Source of the DNA: Gigaspora rosea
Lineage: Eukaryota > Glomeromycota > Glomeromycetes > Diversisporales > Gigasporaceae
Reading direction: 5' to 3'
DNA length: 64,000 nt
NCBI GenBank assembly: GCA_003550325.1
Contig: QKWP01000242.1
Coordinates: forward strand, 107,936 to 171,935
The number at the start of each line of letters is the position of its first letter. Within the stretch, counting starts at the first letter, position 1. Of the stretch, positions 15,614-26,859 are shown one piece after another. Below the pieces are notes generated by a model. That model saw nothing but the letters and a program-made list of their open reading frames with translations. It did not search any database and had not been told where the DNA came from. Both the position numbers and the translations under genes were made by a program.

Positions 15614-17290
15614 TATGTGTACTAGTTGCTCAAGTAAAAATTTCTTATTCGGTACTTCATTAACATACAAACGTTGCAATGTAATTCAAAAAAAAAAATT
15701 AAATTAAAATAAAATAAACAAATAAAGATACCGGTATGTTTAAATATTTATCGTTATGTGAGTAATGATGCCTGACGAATGACGAAATATTCGAGTGACG
15801 AATGACGAAAATGTTTCGTCAGGCGACTTCAAATCGACGAGACAACCCCCTGACGATTGACAAAACCTATCTGCTATGACGTTGACAAAACCTATGACGA
15901 ATTGACGAAATCTATGTCGTATTGACGAAACCTATGAGTTATATTCATACAAACAAAGTTAATTACCACTCTCTCTCTTTTGAATAATGCGCATAAACTT
16001 TCATATAAACATTGTGTTTGAATAATGATAAGAGCTAAAATTGTTAAAGAACATGGCGATAATACGCAATAATAACAGAGATAATAATTATAGGTTGCAT
16101 AACAACATATACATATTAATACATTTTGTTATCTGATTTACTTATTTTCGCAGTAACAAATCAAAAAGGAAATTAATAAACTAAATGCGTAAAGATAGAA
16201 GTTTAGGGTTAGAACGTTAGTATTAGAGACTATGCGAAAGATTGGTGCCTATTATATATAAAATTTCGTTTCGACATTTTTAATTAGTCACCAAGGTCAA
16301 TTTAAAACATTGGGTTTCGAGAATTCCGCTTTTTTTTTCTTTTTCCACGCGTTCGAAATCTATATCGAGCATAGTCAAATTGTGCGTAAATCCCACCCAA
16401 AAGACAAAATTTAAGCCATTTTGGATCAACTCGACATAGATTCTGAATACATGCTGAAAGAAAAAAAACAAAAAAAGAGAACGAAAATGCTCAAAACTAA
16501 TGTCTAAATCGAAATTTTACATATAGTAAGCACCAATTTGTCGCTATAATGTCTGATACGCCCTAGCGCTAGACTTATATCTTTAAACACTTAATTCATT
16601 TACACAAATTTAATTCCCTTCTTTGTTTGTTACTCGCGAAAATACCGAAATAAGTAAAATCGTATATTATCTTATGTGGATAGTAGTTTTGTTGATAATT
16701 TAACAAATTGTCAATAGGTTTATTCATCATTAGTTTCATCAAGTATCAGTTATGAAAACTAGTAAATTTCCATATAATGCCAATAAACTCTTATAATTAA
16801 ATAACATGCTTTGAAACAATTTAAGGTTTAGTGTATCCGGAGCTTATTATATAGAAGCTTAATTGATTGTATTATGTTTATATTTTTCATGAATCGATTT
16901 GTCAAAAGTTTTCATTAATCGTTAGAGACTTCGTCAATCGTCAGGAGTTTCCTCAATTCGGCATAAGTTTCATCAATTCGTCATAGGTTCCGTCGATTCG
17001 TCATAGGTTTCGTCAATCATCAGGGTTTCGTCAATCGACATCATGATTACGTTATTCGTCATAGCAAAAATAATTTCATCAGGCATCATTATATGTGAGT
17101 ACCAGTTCTCAAGTAAAAACTTCTTTATTCGATATTTCATTAAACATACAAACGTTACAATGTAATTCAAAAAAAATAAAAATAAAAATAAAAAATAAAT
17201 AAAAATAAAAATAAATAAAAAATGTGCGTATTGGTTGTTCATTAAAAATTTTTTTATTTTGATATTTCATTGAACATGCAAACGTTCTAC
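15614..17290 (+). repeat. Short tandem array, unit about 130-143 bp, interrupted by a transposon
   Basis: Unit 1 starts at 15614 (tatgtgtactagttgctcaag), unit 2 at 15755/17092 (tatgtgagtaccagttctcaag) and a diverged unit 3 near 17225. Shared core: catacaaacgttRcaatgt. Unit 2 is split by the element at 15763-17091, and unit 1 shows the arrangement without the insertion. Confidence 0.7.
15763..17091 (+). mobile_element. 1329-bp non-autonomous DNA transposon, 8-bp TSD
   Basis: Ends are inverted repeats beginning TAATGATGCCTGAYGAA. The flanking TATGTGAG occurs at 15755-15762 and 17092-17099, a perfect 8-bp TSD. Both sub-ends carry many TGACGAA/TTCGTCA repeats in opposite orientation (15770-15945; 16915-17060), typical binding sites for a hAT- or MULE-type transposase. 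No coding capacity. Superfamily is inferred from TSD length and end structure. Confidence 0.85.
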
Positions 17291-17291
17291 T

Positions 17292-20190
17292 AACGAAATT
17301 TCGAAGTCAAATATAATTAGCGTTGGTTACATAAATTTCAATTTTACATTACATAACATTACATGTAATTTTCCATAAGTTTTAGAAAAATAAATTTCAT
17401 GTAATTTGCACAGGTTATACATAAAGTACCAGATTTGCAAAAGTTTGGACTGTATTATTGCATCATTTGATAACTCTTCAATCGGCGAAAATTTGATAAA
17501 AGTCATATGTTTAAAATTACAAATTACATGAAAAACTAATTACGCAAGATTACTTAAAATTACGTAAAATACAGTAATTTGACATCCCTAAATATAATCA
17601 ACTTTAAAGGCTTCAATAATGACATCGGTTTTATATAAAGGTAACCGTATTATGACTTTTTGCCCTATTCTAGCTGAACATATAAAATATGAATGGTCCA
17701 AAATTAGCCTGTTTATTTAATTAATAACCTTACATAGTACAGTATAATTGATACTTTAATATTCGATCAAAAAATTATTTAATACGGTATGAGAGTTACT
17801 GCGCAATATTTTATTATTGTATTTATTAATTACATTACGAAAAATGAGATTTATTCAACCAATGGTAAGTGATATTACACATTACTCCGTTCCTGGTATG
17901 CAAATAAATGTGTAAAATTTCCAAACCTTACTTAATGCGTAAATTTTTTTTTAGAAAGAATACATTACCCTTTATTAAATATTTGATAATATTCAAACAC
18001 ATAAAAGTTTATTTTCATGCCTTCTTGTAAACCGTCTATGGTGTAAAATTATTATGCCGATATTATAGAGGAACCAGGAATTCGGTTTTATAAGAAAAGA
18101 TGTAGAAATATGTATTGTAACATTAAACGTTGAAGAACAATTCTTATTAATCCCTTTTTTATATTAACTGTCCAAAAAATACGAATCCATTATTTGATTA
18201 TATATATAAGTTATATTACATCTATTCTATCTTATAATTTTTCTTTTTAAGTGATGGATTTGTTGTTTTATTAGGTTTAAGAGTAGGAGATAAAGATTAT
18301 TATTATAATAAAACAAAAGAATCGAATTAATCCTATCAAGCATTCTGTGGCTCTAATGTATTTGAGCTCTTGTAAAAACTTAATCATTTTGGTTTGATGG
18401 AAAAATTTATAAAAAAACCAATTTTTATATAAAGCTTTGTAACAACACTTCTATTGTCTCAATATCTTTGGATTGTTATCTTGAAGATAAAGCTTTAACT
18501 ATCATTTTCTATAAAAACATCACTATAATTTCATTATGCTTATCTAGCAAGTAACTTGGTCTTAAAGGGTTAAAGCATTAGTAAGGACTCGATGTGAATA
18601 ATTCAACTCTGACCTTTCCTATTATAAATTGGATTTTGAAGGTGTGATGTGTAATATAAGTTACATTAAAAATTTTTTTTGAATTCAAAGCCTAATACGC
18701 AAGGCTCTAGCTCTATAAAACGCTGCAGTTTCATTATTAATTATTATCATTATGTAAATTTGTTATAGCTTTTTTTTACCCTTTGAAACCTAAATAAGTA
18801 TAAAAGGGCATTTAATTTGCACAGAAGGACATTTTTTTGTACAAATTGAATGACTTTTTGTATTTACTAATTTTGGTGTGAGATAAGTACTACAAACGAA
18901 ATTCCATACTCGAATTCACGTAACATTCTTTTTTAAATGTCATTGGATTAATTTAAGCATATAAAATAAATTAAGGTGATCAGGACCAATATTAATATCC
19001 TATTTTTAATATTTTCTTTATTTGAAAATACGTTTAAACAAATAATTTGGAGACAAATTTAAGTGAAAATTTCGTTCCCGCACTTTCTATTAGTTTTTCA
19101 TGATGTTGCCTTTTTATTCGCTTTACGAACATTTTACAATTTAATTATAGTGAAAATCTATTAGATATGTTGTACGTCGAAATCGAATTTTTGTGGTTTC
19201 CAAATTAACTTATATTGCAATGAAATTCTAAACTGACTCAATTACTTAATAAGCAAATTTAAAATAACTTAAAATTTAGCAATTAGATTATTAAAACAGA
19301 TGAAATTGAAATATACGTATTTTGTCCAGAATATTTAGTTTTATTTCGTAATGTATTTGAAAACTTACTAAATTTCTTGATGGCAAATCTTTTAACCGAC
19401 GTCATAAACCCTTTATTTTATTATGCGAGAGGATTATATTTTTATATTAATGTTGTTCAAGATCCATCATATACAACAATTAGAACTACTAAAGGTTACT
19501 AATATAATTCGCTACAAATATAAAAAGTAAATTGCCTCGATAATTACGTTTGCATTAATTAATGTAGCTAGAATAAATGACTAGAATATATGTATTAAAA
19601 ATTTTGTCAATTCTTAATTAACATGTGTCATTTATTAATTTTTACCGATTAAAGATGACCTAGGCCAATTTTTAATATATTTAGATATCAAATTGATTGT
19701 ATTTAAAAAAAGTTCAAGCTCATTAAAAAAAAACAATCCAAAATTATCATTATAATCAAGAAGTCAAACCATCATCTTTTTGTTCATAAGAGATAGTAAA
19801 AACATTCATATCGATGAGTCGTATTATATTGACAAAATAATGACTTCAAGGATTGTCTTTATACTGTCTTTTTACATTCAAAAGATTTCCAGTTTTTCTG
19901 CTAAAAATTTTTATAAGCAAAAAATTTCTTTAACTTATTATACAGAATAATCTTTAATGTTAATGTATTAATGTAAAAAAGCTGAGATTTATTTAGAAAA
20001 AAAAGAAATAATTTCATTAGATAAATTATTACGTTCGTTAAATAATATTTATAAATATTTTCTTCGCAGTGAATAAATTATTAAGTTCGTTAAGTAATTC
20101 CATAAACTCTTTTTTTCATAAATAAAATATTTTAAATTGTTAAACAATTTTTCGAAAAAAAAGGTCAATCAAGATTATAAAGAATAATGA
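17292..20190. other. AT-rich intergenic, nothing recognised
   Basis: About 2.9 kb of AT-rich DNA with homopolymer runs and no ORF above chance. ACATCCCTA near 17583 and ctccgttcctggt near 17886 look like ends of MITE families seen elsewhere (the latter recurs inverted near 31435 and 31580), but I could not delimit elements. Confidence 0.4.
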
Positions 20191-20194
20191 CTAT

Positions 20195-20680
20195 TATTAT
20201 TGCTCGTCTCGTCGTGTGCCTCTTCCTCGCACACAACAGTCGTACCAACCTTTCCACCTACAGTCACGTCCTCTTACCATCATGATCTCCTATGCAACAA
20301 CGTAATACAGTATGGGGATGGGGTCGCGGAACAAGCCGCAGGACGTCACGTGAGCAGACCTTTTCGAGCATAGTACTTCGATCGCTTTGCTTGTTTCTTT
20401 TTTCATTCTCAACGAAAGTCCAGTGACTCCGTAATACTGTATTGCCCTTTTTCTACCCCCTCTTCTTTCTCTTCACCTTTTTTGGGGCGTGGCGGGGGGA
20501 TAGCTGGACACAATGTCAAGCAGAAAACTCAAAGAACAAAGAGATCGATGCAGATCATCAGGTTACTCAAATACCATTTCGTCAGTGATCTGCCATCACA
20601 TGGCAAGTCCGTGACTCGCAATAAATACCCGCCTTGTGACTTCGTTCACAAGCGGGTCATTAATTTATACCGATTGTAAA
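20195..20680. other. GC-richer island: possible promoter or non-coding RNA
   Basis: A sharp rise in G and C over about 480 bases. It contains GACGTCACGTGA (adjoining CRE-like and E-box motifs, near 20343), an inverted pair around GTAATACAGTAT (near 20305 and 20430), and a hairpin near 20629-20657 (cccgccttgtg paired with cacaagcggg). The only ORF starts at TTG and is unconvincing. A Pol III/Pol II small RNA or a promoter is possible; no RNA family is recognised. Confidence 0.3.
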
Positions 20681-21601
20681 ATGACATGTTATTTTCAAAT
20701 TTACTAGTCAACTAAAGAATTGACATAAATTGAGAAATGACGCAAAACATCTACAGTTAATTATAGTTTGCATACTGATTGTACAATACGGATTTATATC
20801 ATAGCTGCTGTTTAATTTAGTTTAAAGTTTTTTAAGATAAATGGACCCGGAATCACCTTTAATAAGTTTGTTCGAAATTCTTTACCGATTTGAGTGAATT
20901 AAAAATTTCATTTTAACATAAGTGTATTTAGAATCAACTTATATTGATTCTAAATCTACCAGATTCTATTCCGACGTACAATAGATATAATTAAAAAGCC
21001 TGATATTCAAATACAATATTACACTCATTTAAATCAATTCTTCCAAAAAAAGTGTCAAATCTTTTATGAAATAAAAATGTGTATTAAAAATGCTAGATAG
21101 ATTCTTCCCGTAACGGTAGGAATAATAATAAGTATTTAAATTTAGACTATATAAAAATAATATCATGTAAAAATAATCTAAAATAATTTATCAAGAGTTT
21201 AGAAATCTAATTATAATTTCTAATATTGGGAGTTTTAAGAAATCTGAGACTACACGTATTTTCAGATTAAAACCTTCCGAAATTACTGTCATTGTATTTA
21301 CATACTGTATCTTGTATACTTATCAACATTTCATAGAGGTCCGTCCACTTTTATCTCCACAGCTCACAATGCAGCACAAGTGGTTTCTTTGCTAACGATT
21401 ATTTACAAGTACGATCAATGCAACGCTATCTCTTTTATTATTTGATAATAGATCAAATATACTATTATCCGGCTGCACAAATTAGATACTACATGCCATT
21501 ATACTATAATTAATCTTATTCTACGTTTCTATATGATCGCATGAAGATGTTTAACGACTGTTGATCATTATTCGATGTGAAAAAACAAGCAGTAACACAT
21601 G

Positions 21602-22018
21602 TTATTTCACGAGTAGGCTGTCGGAAATTTGATTTTTCCATTGATCAGTGATTACAAACACTCCTAATTTCCTACTACGGAGAAGTAAACCGGTAGATCT
21701 TCCGGATATATATGAGCCGAGAGCGTGTACTTGTGATACAAACCCGAAAAGGTAAATTAGATAATCAGGTATCAGCCCAACACGTAAACGAAGCAAGAAA
21801 AACAGAAAAAAAATCCCCCGAAAAAAGGTGAAAGTACAAAGACACGAGTGTTTAAACCATCGTTGGGCACTAATTAAATAAGTAGCTGTGCAACGTAGTT
21901 GCGCAAACCAGGAACGGGAAAAGAATATATTGTAATCCGTCGAATTGTAATCGTTATAGCACTTTCGCCATAACTTATTATAATTGCGACAATTTATAGT
22001 ACTACTGTATATCTGCAT
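21602..22018 (-). CDS. Doubtful 138-aa ORF
   Basis: 138 open codons from ATG at 22018 in somewhat less AT-rich DNA. The product is rich in Tyr, Phe, Ser and Cys with a hydrophobic middle (FFRGIFFLFFLLRLRVGL), but the composition is not clearly protein-like. The opposite strand carries no long ORF. It could be a gene fragment or chance. Confidence 0.18.
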   Translation of the reverse strand: MQIYSSTINCRNYNKLWRKCYNDYNSTDYNIFFSRSWFAQLRCTATYLISAQRWFKHSCLCTFTFFRGIFFLFFLLRLRVGLIPDYLIYLFGFVSQVHALGSYISGRSTGLLLRSRKLGVFVITDQWKNQISDSLLVK

Positions 22019-22408
22019 CGTAGTCGGACCAAAATTTAACTCTGAGATGTATTAAGTTAATTCATTTGTTATATATAAATTAAATAAATGCAAAATTTGC
22101 TAACATATGGAACATACTGTTCCTTTTGGATCACTCAATATAAAATAGTCTCGTAGTAAAGCTACGGGTCAATGGCATGAAATTTATTGATTTAATGGAA
22201 ATAAACAAATTTACTAAATTTGTTTAAGTTCCTAATAGTTTCTATGAAGTGTAAAACAATTTAAATAATGTTCACAATAATGTCGTACTTGAAAGTCATA
22301 TTTGAAGTGCAACTTCAAGCGCATGAAAGTTAGACTCGCTTGAAGTTTCCTAAAATTACTAACTAATGTATGCAAGGTGTTCAGTAACTAATTTCAATAA
22401 GTGTGACT

Positions 22409-23418
22409 AGAGGTCTTACCCTGATCAGAAAATACCGACCCGGGCGGGTCATGAATTGATCCGGGTTATAACCCGGGTCGACGGGTCAAACGGAAATTTT
22501 TAATCCTTAAATATTGATCCCTATAAGAAAAATGTACGGGTTGGAGGCGGAATGGCACGGGTTTTGGTGCACGGATTAAACCCGGATTATGTACGTAAGA
22601 GGCTTGATTGGCACGGAGTTTTGGCACGTTGTGGACCGTATACCTGTAAAATTGGAACGTTAGTGACTCAGGTTTTGCAACACTTTGCTAGTCCAAATGG
22701 CACGGGTTTTGACAAGTAGATTACATAAATTTATATCAACAATCAATATAATATGAACAAACTAATCAAAATTTTGTAAGGAATTTTTTTTTGTTAAGAC
22801 ACCCAGAGCAGTTTCATTAGCGAAATTATGAGGTATCGCAAATTTTTTTCGCTCTTCGTGAAACGAGCCAACACGTACCACCTTTGACACGTATCATTCC
22901 GTGAAATAAAGGTGCCATTACGTATGACGTTACATAACGTGCCACCTCCTATTGTAATTTCCGTACCACTTTTTACCGTGACATTCCGTTCAACGGTCTG
23001 TACGTATCACTCCGATCGTGCCATTTCGTGTATTCCCGACACCAACCCGTAACACACCCCGGACCACTTTTTTTATAGGGGATGTAACGATTCTAAATTA
23101 AACTATTAGGAGAGAGAGAGCCTGTACTCCAAATATTTAAACTGAAAATTTTCGAATTTTGCATTGAAAAATTGCTGTGATTTGAATTCATTTTTACTTT
23201 GGGAAGTATTGGATTACTTATTTTATTAGACCAATTTTCGACCCATGACCCGTTAAGAAACTGACCCGGGTAAGAGCTTTACTATTTATATAGTAATTAT
23301 GTCTTCTACCATACAGCTATATTAGTTTTTGCCTATTTTGAATCTGACCCGTTTGACCCGGGTTAGAGCAATTATCGACCAGTGACCCGTACGGGTCAAC
23401 CGACCTGGTATCACCTCT
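22409..23418 (+). mobile_element. MITE with GACCCGG subterminal repeats, hosting a nested MITE
   Basis: Ends AGAGGTCTTACC and rc AGAGGTGATACC are inverted repeats. AAGTGTGACT (22399-22408) and AAGCGTGACT (23419-23428) flank it as a 10-bp TSD with one mismatch. Both sub-ends are packed with GACCCGG/CCGGGTC motifs. The block 22519-23080 is a later insertion, so the original element was about 450 bp. Long TSD and subterminal repeats suggest hAT or MULE ancestry. Confidence 0.78.
22519..23080 (-). mobile_element. CCCTATAA-family MITE, copy A (old, inverted)
   Basis: Ends CCCTATAAG and TTATAGGG with direct GAT on both sides (3-bp TSD). The interior matches copies at 38796-39434 and 52101-52748 in reverse orientation, with many substitutions and deletions, so this copy is the oldest. 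It is inserted inside the element at 22409-23418. Confidence 0.85.
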
Positions 23419-23673
23419 AAGCGTGACTGAAATTGCAGATGTTAATTTCAAGACAACTAAATGAAATGTTCACAACCTCAAACTTAATTATACATAAAAA
23501 TGCTAGCATACATCGAATATAGAAAAGCATTAGTGGATGCACATTACAAGGAACTATGATAACTTCCTTGAAGCTTATTTAGGATAGCTTAGATAAATTT
23601 TGGACCCAAAGAGAGTAAGTATTACTAGATAAATTTTCTATGCAGATTAAATATACTTTGCAGAAATGTTACG

Positions 23674-23922
23674 ATGACTTCCTTAGATCTTATTATAGAT
23701 TTTGTATTAAAAAAAGAGAAGATACAAAGAAGACAAGCTGCGATGTGGGCGCACAATAACGCAATCTACGAAATTTGGTATTCCGGGGCCAATTTATCAC
23801 TCATTATTAAAAACAGGCTGAATAAGGAAATCAAGGTGCTTGGGCACAAAAACGATAAGGGAAAACAAGCAAAAGAGGCACTGCTAAAATATTTAGTAAT
23901 AAAGGACGTCAACATGCAGTAA
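23674..23922 (+). pseudogene. 82-aa relic ORF, perhaps from a hAT transposase gene
   Basis: An ATG at 23674 opens 82 codons with protein-like composition (RRQAAMWAHNNAIYEIWYSG). About 0.8 kb downstream on the same strand is a hAT C-terminal domain fragment (24721-24864), and sequence in between contains a diverged duplication (cattagtggatgcac near 23530; cattagcagatgcat near 24090). I infer one decayed gene but do not recognise this part by itself. Confidence 0.3.
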
Positions 23923-24428
23923 TTAAATTAATATAATACAACGCCATGTATTAGTAATTTGTAAAATTAATAAAGTACGCCACTGAGCGTCTCCGAAGGG
24001 AGTTATAAAAAAAAAATAGAAGACATTAACGAATGCTGAAAACGATTTAAATATTTAACATATAAACATGGATTAGAAGGTGGCAAAACATTAGCAGATG
24101 CATTTTGCAAGAATACCATTATAAGCTTGTTATGAATGTGTGAATTAAAGAATTGAAATCTCAAATAATATCAGTAGATAAGCGTTAAAACTCAGACCGT
24201 TATGATCAAGATTGAACCAGCGGAACTAGTTCGTTTATTAAATGAGGCACGTGATAGGTTTCTTCACTGAGTAAAACGTATTATGTCATAAATAACGAAT
24301 TATTTCATTTATCTTGCTATATTAAATTTTGGTCACACTTATAGAGATAATAAATGTAACCAATTTATTTCCAATATATTAAATACTAAAATTATTGTAA
24401 TTATGACAGAAGGTTTATTTCTGTATAT

Positions 24429-24677
24429 GGGGGCTCGTCAGTAGAAAGGGGGTAAAAAGTTTCTAAGTAAAAGTTTTTGAAACTTTGAATTAAAATATCT
24501 TAATGACTACTAAATTAAATTTAATATTTTTTTTTTTGTATTTTAATTATACGTAGTTATAAAATTAAAATAAAAAAAATTTATTTAATTTGATTTAGTA
24601 GATATTGAGCTATTTTAATTTAAAATTTAAAAAAAAAGCGGTAAAAACTTTTTACCCCTTTTCTACTGACGAGCCCC
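24429..24677. mobile_element. Foldback MITE, about 250 bp
   Basis: GGGGCTCGTCAGTAGAAA at the left is inverted at the right as tttctactgacgagcccc; pairing continues inward through gtaaaaag and AT-rich sequence, so most of the element can form one long hairpin. Flanks share ATAT, so the TSD is unclear. It lies within the hAT relic region. Confidence 0.75.
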
Positions 24678-24720
24678 AATATCTTCAACTTAAGAAGTTG
24701 TATACTTTAAAATAATCTTC

Positions 24721-24864
24721 GTAGTTACATTACAAGTGACAAGTGTGGCAAGCGAACAAATGTTCAGCATAGCCAAATTTACCATTAGTCCTACTAGAAA
24801 TAGCTTGAGCCAGAAAAGGTCTGTGCTTCTCTCTGTCTTAAAACCTGGTTCGCAACAAGCTTAA
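24721..24864 (+). pseudogene. hAT transposase C-terminal dimerisation domain, fragment
   Basis: A short frame reads TSVASEQMFSIAKFTISPTR followed by NSLSQKRSVLLSVLKPG and a stop. The A-S-E-x-x-F-S...-S-x-x-R-N-x-L pattern is the hallmark of the hAT-family C-terminal dimerisation domain. Upstream coding sequence is broken and interrupted by the foldback MITE at 24429-24677. Many MITEs in this window have the 8-bp TSDs that hAT enzymes make, so such a gene family could have mobilised them; this copy is dead. Confidence 0.8.
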
Positions 24865-24980
24865 TAGAGTATGTAAGAAGAAAATTAAAGCAGCGCTAAA
24901 AAAAAAAATAAAAAATAAATAAAAATAAAATAAAGTAAATAAATAAAATAAAATAAAATGTTTCTCAAAGTAAAGATATA

Positions 24981-26069
24981 CAGTCAGACCTCCCTATAGT
25001 CACACCCCATATAGTCACACCTCTATTTAAGCACCCGATTTTGTGCGACGGACTCAAACATAGTAAAAGAAACCTCATTATAGTCACAAATCGCTTATAA
25101 TCACTATCACCATGAAAATTTGATTTTTTAACAATTTAATTAAATAAAAAACCCTCATTATAGTCACCAATTTTTAACTAAATATGGATTATATAATCTG
25201 ATTGGCCAATTTTCATATTCACGTATATTTAAAATTAACTATTAATTGATAATCCGCCTGTCAACCGAAGAGTGATCCTATAGGCGAAATGTGGAGTGCT
25301 TCCATCTAAAATATTTTTCCTTACTAAGTTAACGACACATGTCCACTAATTGAAAGTTGTAGAGCTCGTTGAGACGCATCTAACGGTGGTTAGATCATCC
25401 AAATNNNNNNNNNNNNNNNGCTTCCATCTAAAACTTTTTTTCTTACTAAGTTAACGATACATGCCCACTAATTAAAAGTTGTAGAGCTCGTCGAGACGCA
25501 TCTAACGGTGGTTAGATCATTCAAATCGGCCCAGTAGATGGCGAGATATCGTCGAAAAACGATTGGCCGACTATATAATAATCTATGACGGAGATTACAT
25601 ATGAAAATCACTATAGGCGAAATGTGGAGCGCTTCCATCTAAAACTTTTTTTCTTACTAAGTTCACGATACATGCCCACTAATTGAAAGTTGTAGTGCTC
25701 GTCGAGACGCATCTAACGGTGGTTAGATCATCAAAATCGACCCAGTGGATGGTGAGATATCGTCGAAAAACGAATTGGCCGACTATATAAAATCTCTTAT
25801 ATAGTCGGCCAATCGTTTTTCGACGATATCTAGCCATCCACTGGGCCGATTTGAATGATCTAACCACTGTTAGATGCGTCTCGATGAACTCTACAACTTT
25901 CAATTAGTGGGCATGTATCATTAACTTAGTAAGAAAAAATGTTTTAGATGGAGCACGCCACATTTCGCCTATAGATGACCATAATGAGGTATTTTATTTA
26001 TAGTCACACCTCTTTACAATCACCAAAATAGGGTGCGACGGACTTGGTGATTACAGAGAGGGACGACTG
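24981..26069 (+). mobile_element. pogo/mariner-like MITE with TA target sites
   Basis: Begins TA|CAGTCAGACCTCCCTATAG and ends with the inverse of CAGTCGTCCCTCTCTGTA next to TA, the end and TSD pattern of pogo-type Tc1/mariner elements. The inner ends repeat TATAGTCAC motifs. No transposase ORF. The middle is filled by copies of a foldback sequence (25272-25975) and the 15-base assembly gap 25405-25419. Confidence 0.82.
25272..25978. repeat. Three direct and one inverted copies of a foldback unit
   Basis: The unit beginning ataggcgaaatgtggagNgc occurs near 25270, 25405 (start lost in the N gap), and 25611, then inverted at 25796-25978, ending cacatttcgcctatag. The third and fourth copies form a near-perfect long palindrome meeting at actatataaaatctcttatatagt. 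A snap-back element that multiplied in place is likely; the N gap may be an assembly failure caused by it. Confidence 0.75.
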
Positions 26070-26071
26070 TA

Positions 26072-26855
26072 GTCAATACCGTTATATCTAATATTTTCGC
26101 TTTACGTATCGGGGTATTGAAAAAAATAAATTCGTGTAATAAACAATTATAAACTAGTTAGATTCAGTTTATGTAGTGCACTGCCAGTTCGAAACCGAAA
26201 CAGTCTATTTTAATTGGTTTAACATCCCTAATCAGTTGAATACGCGATGCGTAGTATCCACCGGTGGTTTCGCATGAAGCATACCAGCTTTGGTATGAAA
26301 TTAAATTGCACAAATGGCAGGGATTAGGGTTACGGGTGTGAGTCTTCCTCCTATGAATAGTTGGTGCTTATTTGCTTAAGTCGTCTGTTCTTTTCTTATA
26401 TTCGCCTCTAACAATGGAACCATTTCAATATTAGTATTTCCATGAATGACCAAAATAGGGAGTTTGTTGCAACTTAAATAAATGATTAATATCTATAAAG
26501 CTATTTGAAATTATAAATTAAAAAAATGATATGCAGTTATTGGATTACCTTAGCAGTTATTGGGTTACCTTATGGCAGTGCATTGAACATATGATCAATT
26601 AGTTGTACTCTATACGAACTTTGCAAATTATAATTGAGCATCTTCTAAGTCTCGTGTATAAAATTTTTGATCATACATGGAAGAAGATTTGAGGTTAGGG
26701 TAGAATACCTTGGTATGATTAAAAAATCACAATTTAGTTATATTAATGATTAATCAAACCCTAACTGGTCCTTGACTGTGGTCCGATCCGATCTTTTAAA
26801 ATATTGGCAGTCCTTGGACCGGAAGAACCGATTAACACCCCTAATTCTAATGCAA
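26072..26855. other. AT-rich intergenic with solo MITE ends
   Basis: Contains an isolated end ttaacatcccta near 26217, an isolated end ggtccgatccgatctt...cgattaacacccct near 26789-26840, and a 21-bp tandem pair (gcagttattggRttacctta) near 26536. No gene. Confidence 0.45.
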
Positions 26856-26859
26856 ATTA

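Noticed and set aside
20482-20679. 65-aa ORF in the GC-rich island
   Set aside because: It starts at TTG, not ATG, and has no protein-like pattern; better explained as non-coding.
25679-25903. 74-aa minus-strand ORF
   Set aside because: It lies within a palindromic foldback repeat; its two halves are inverse copies of each other.
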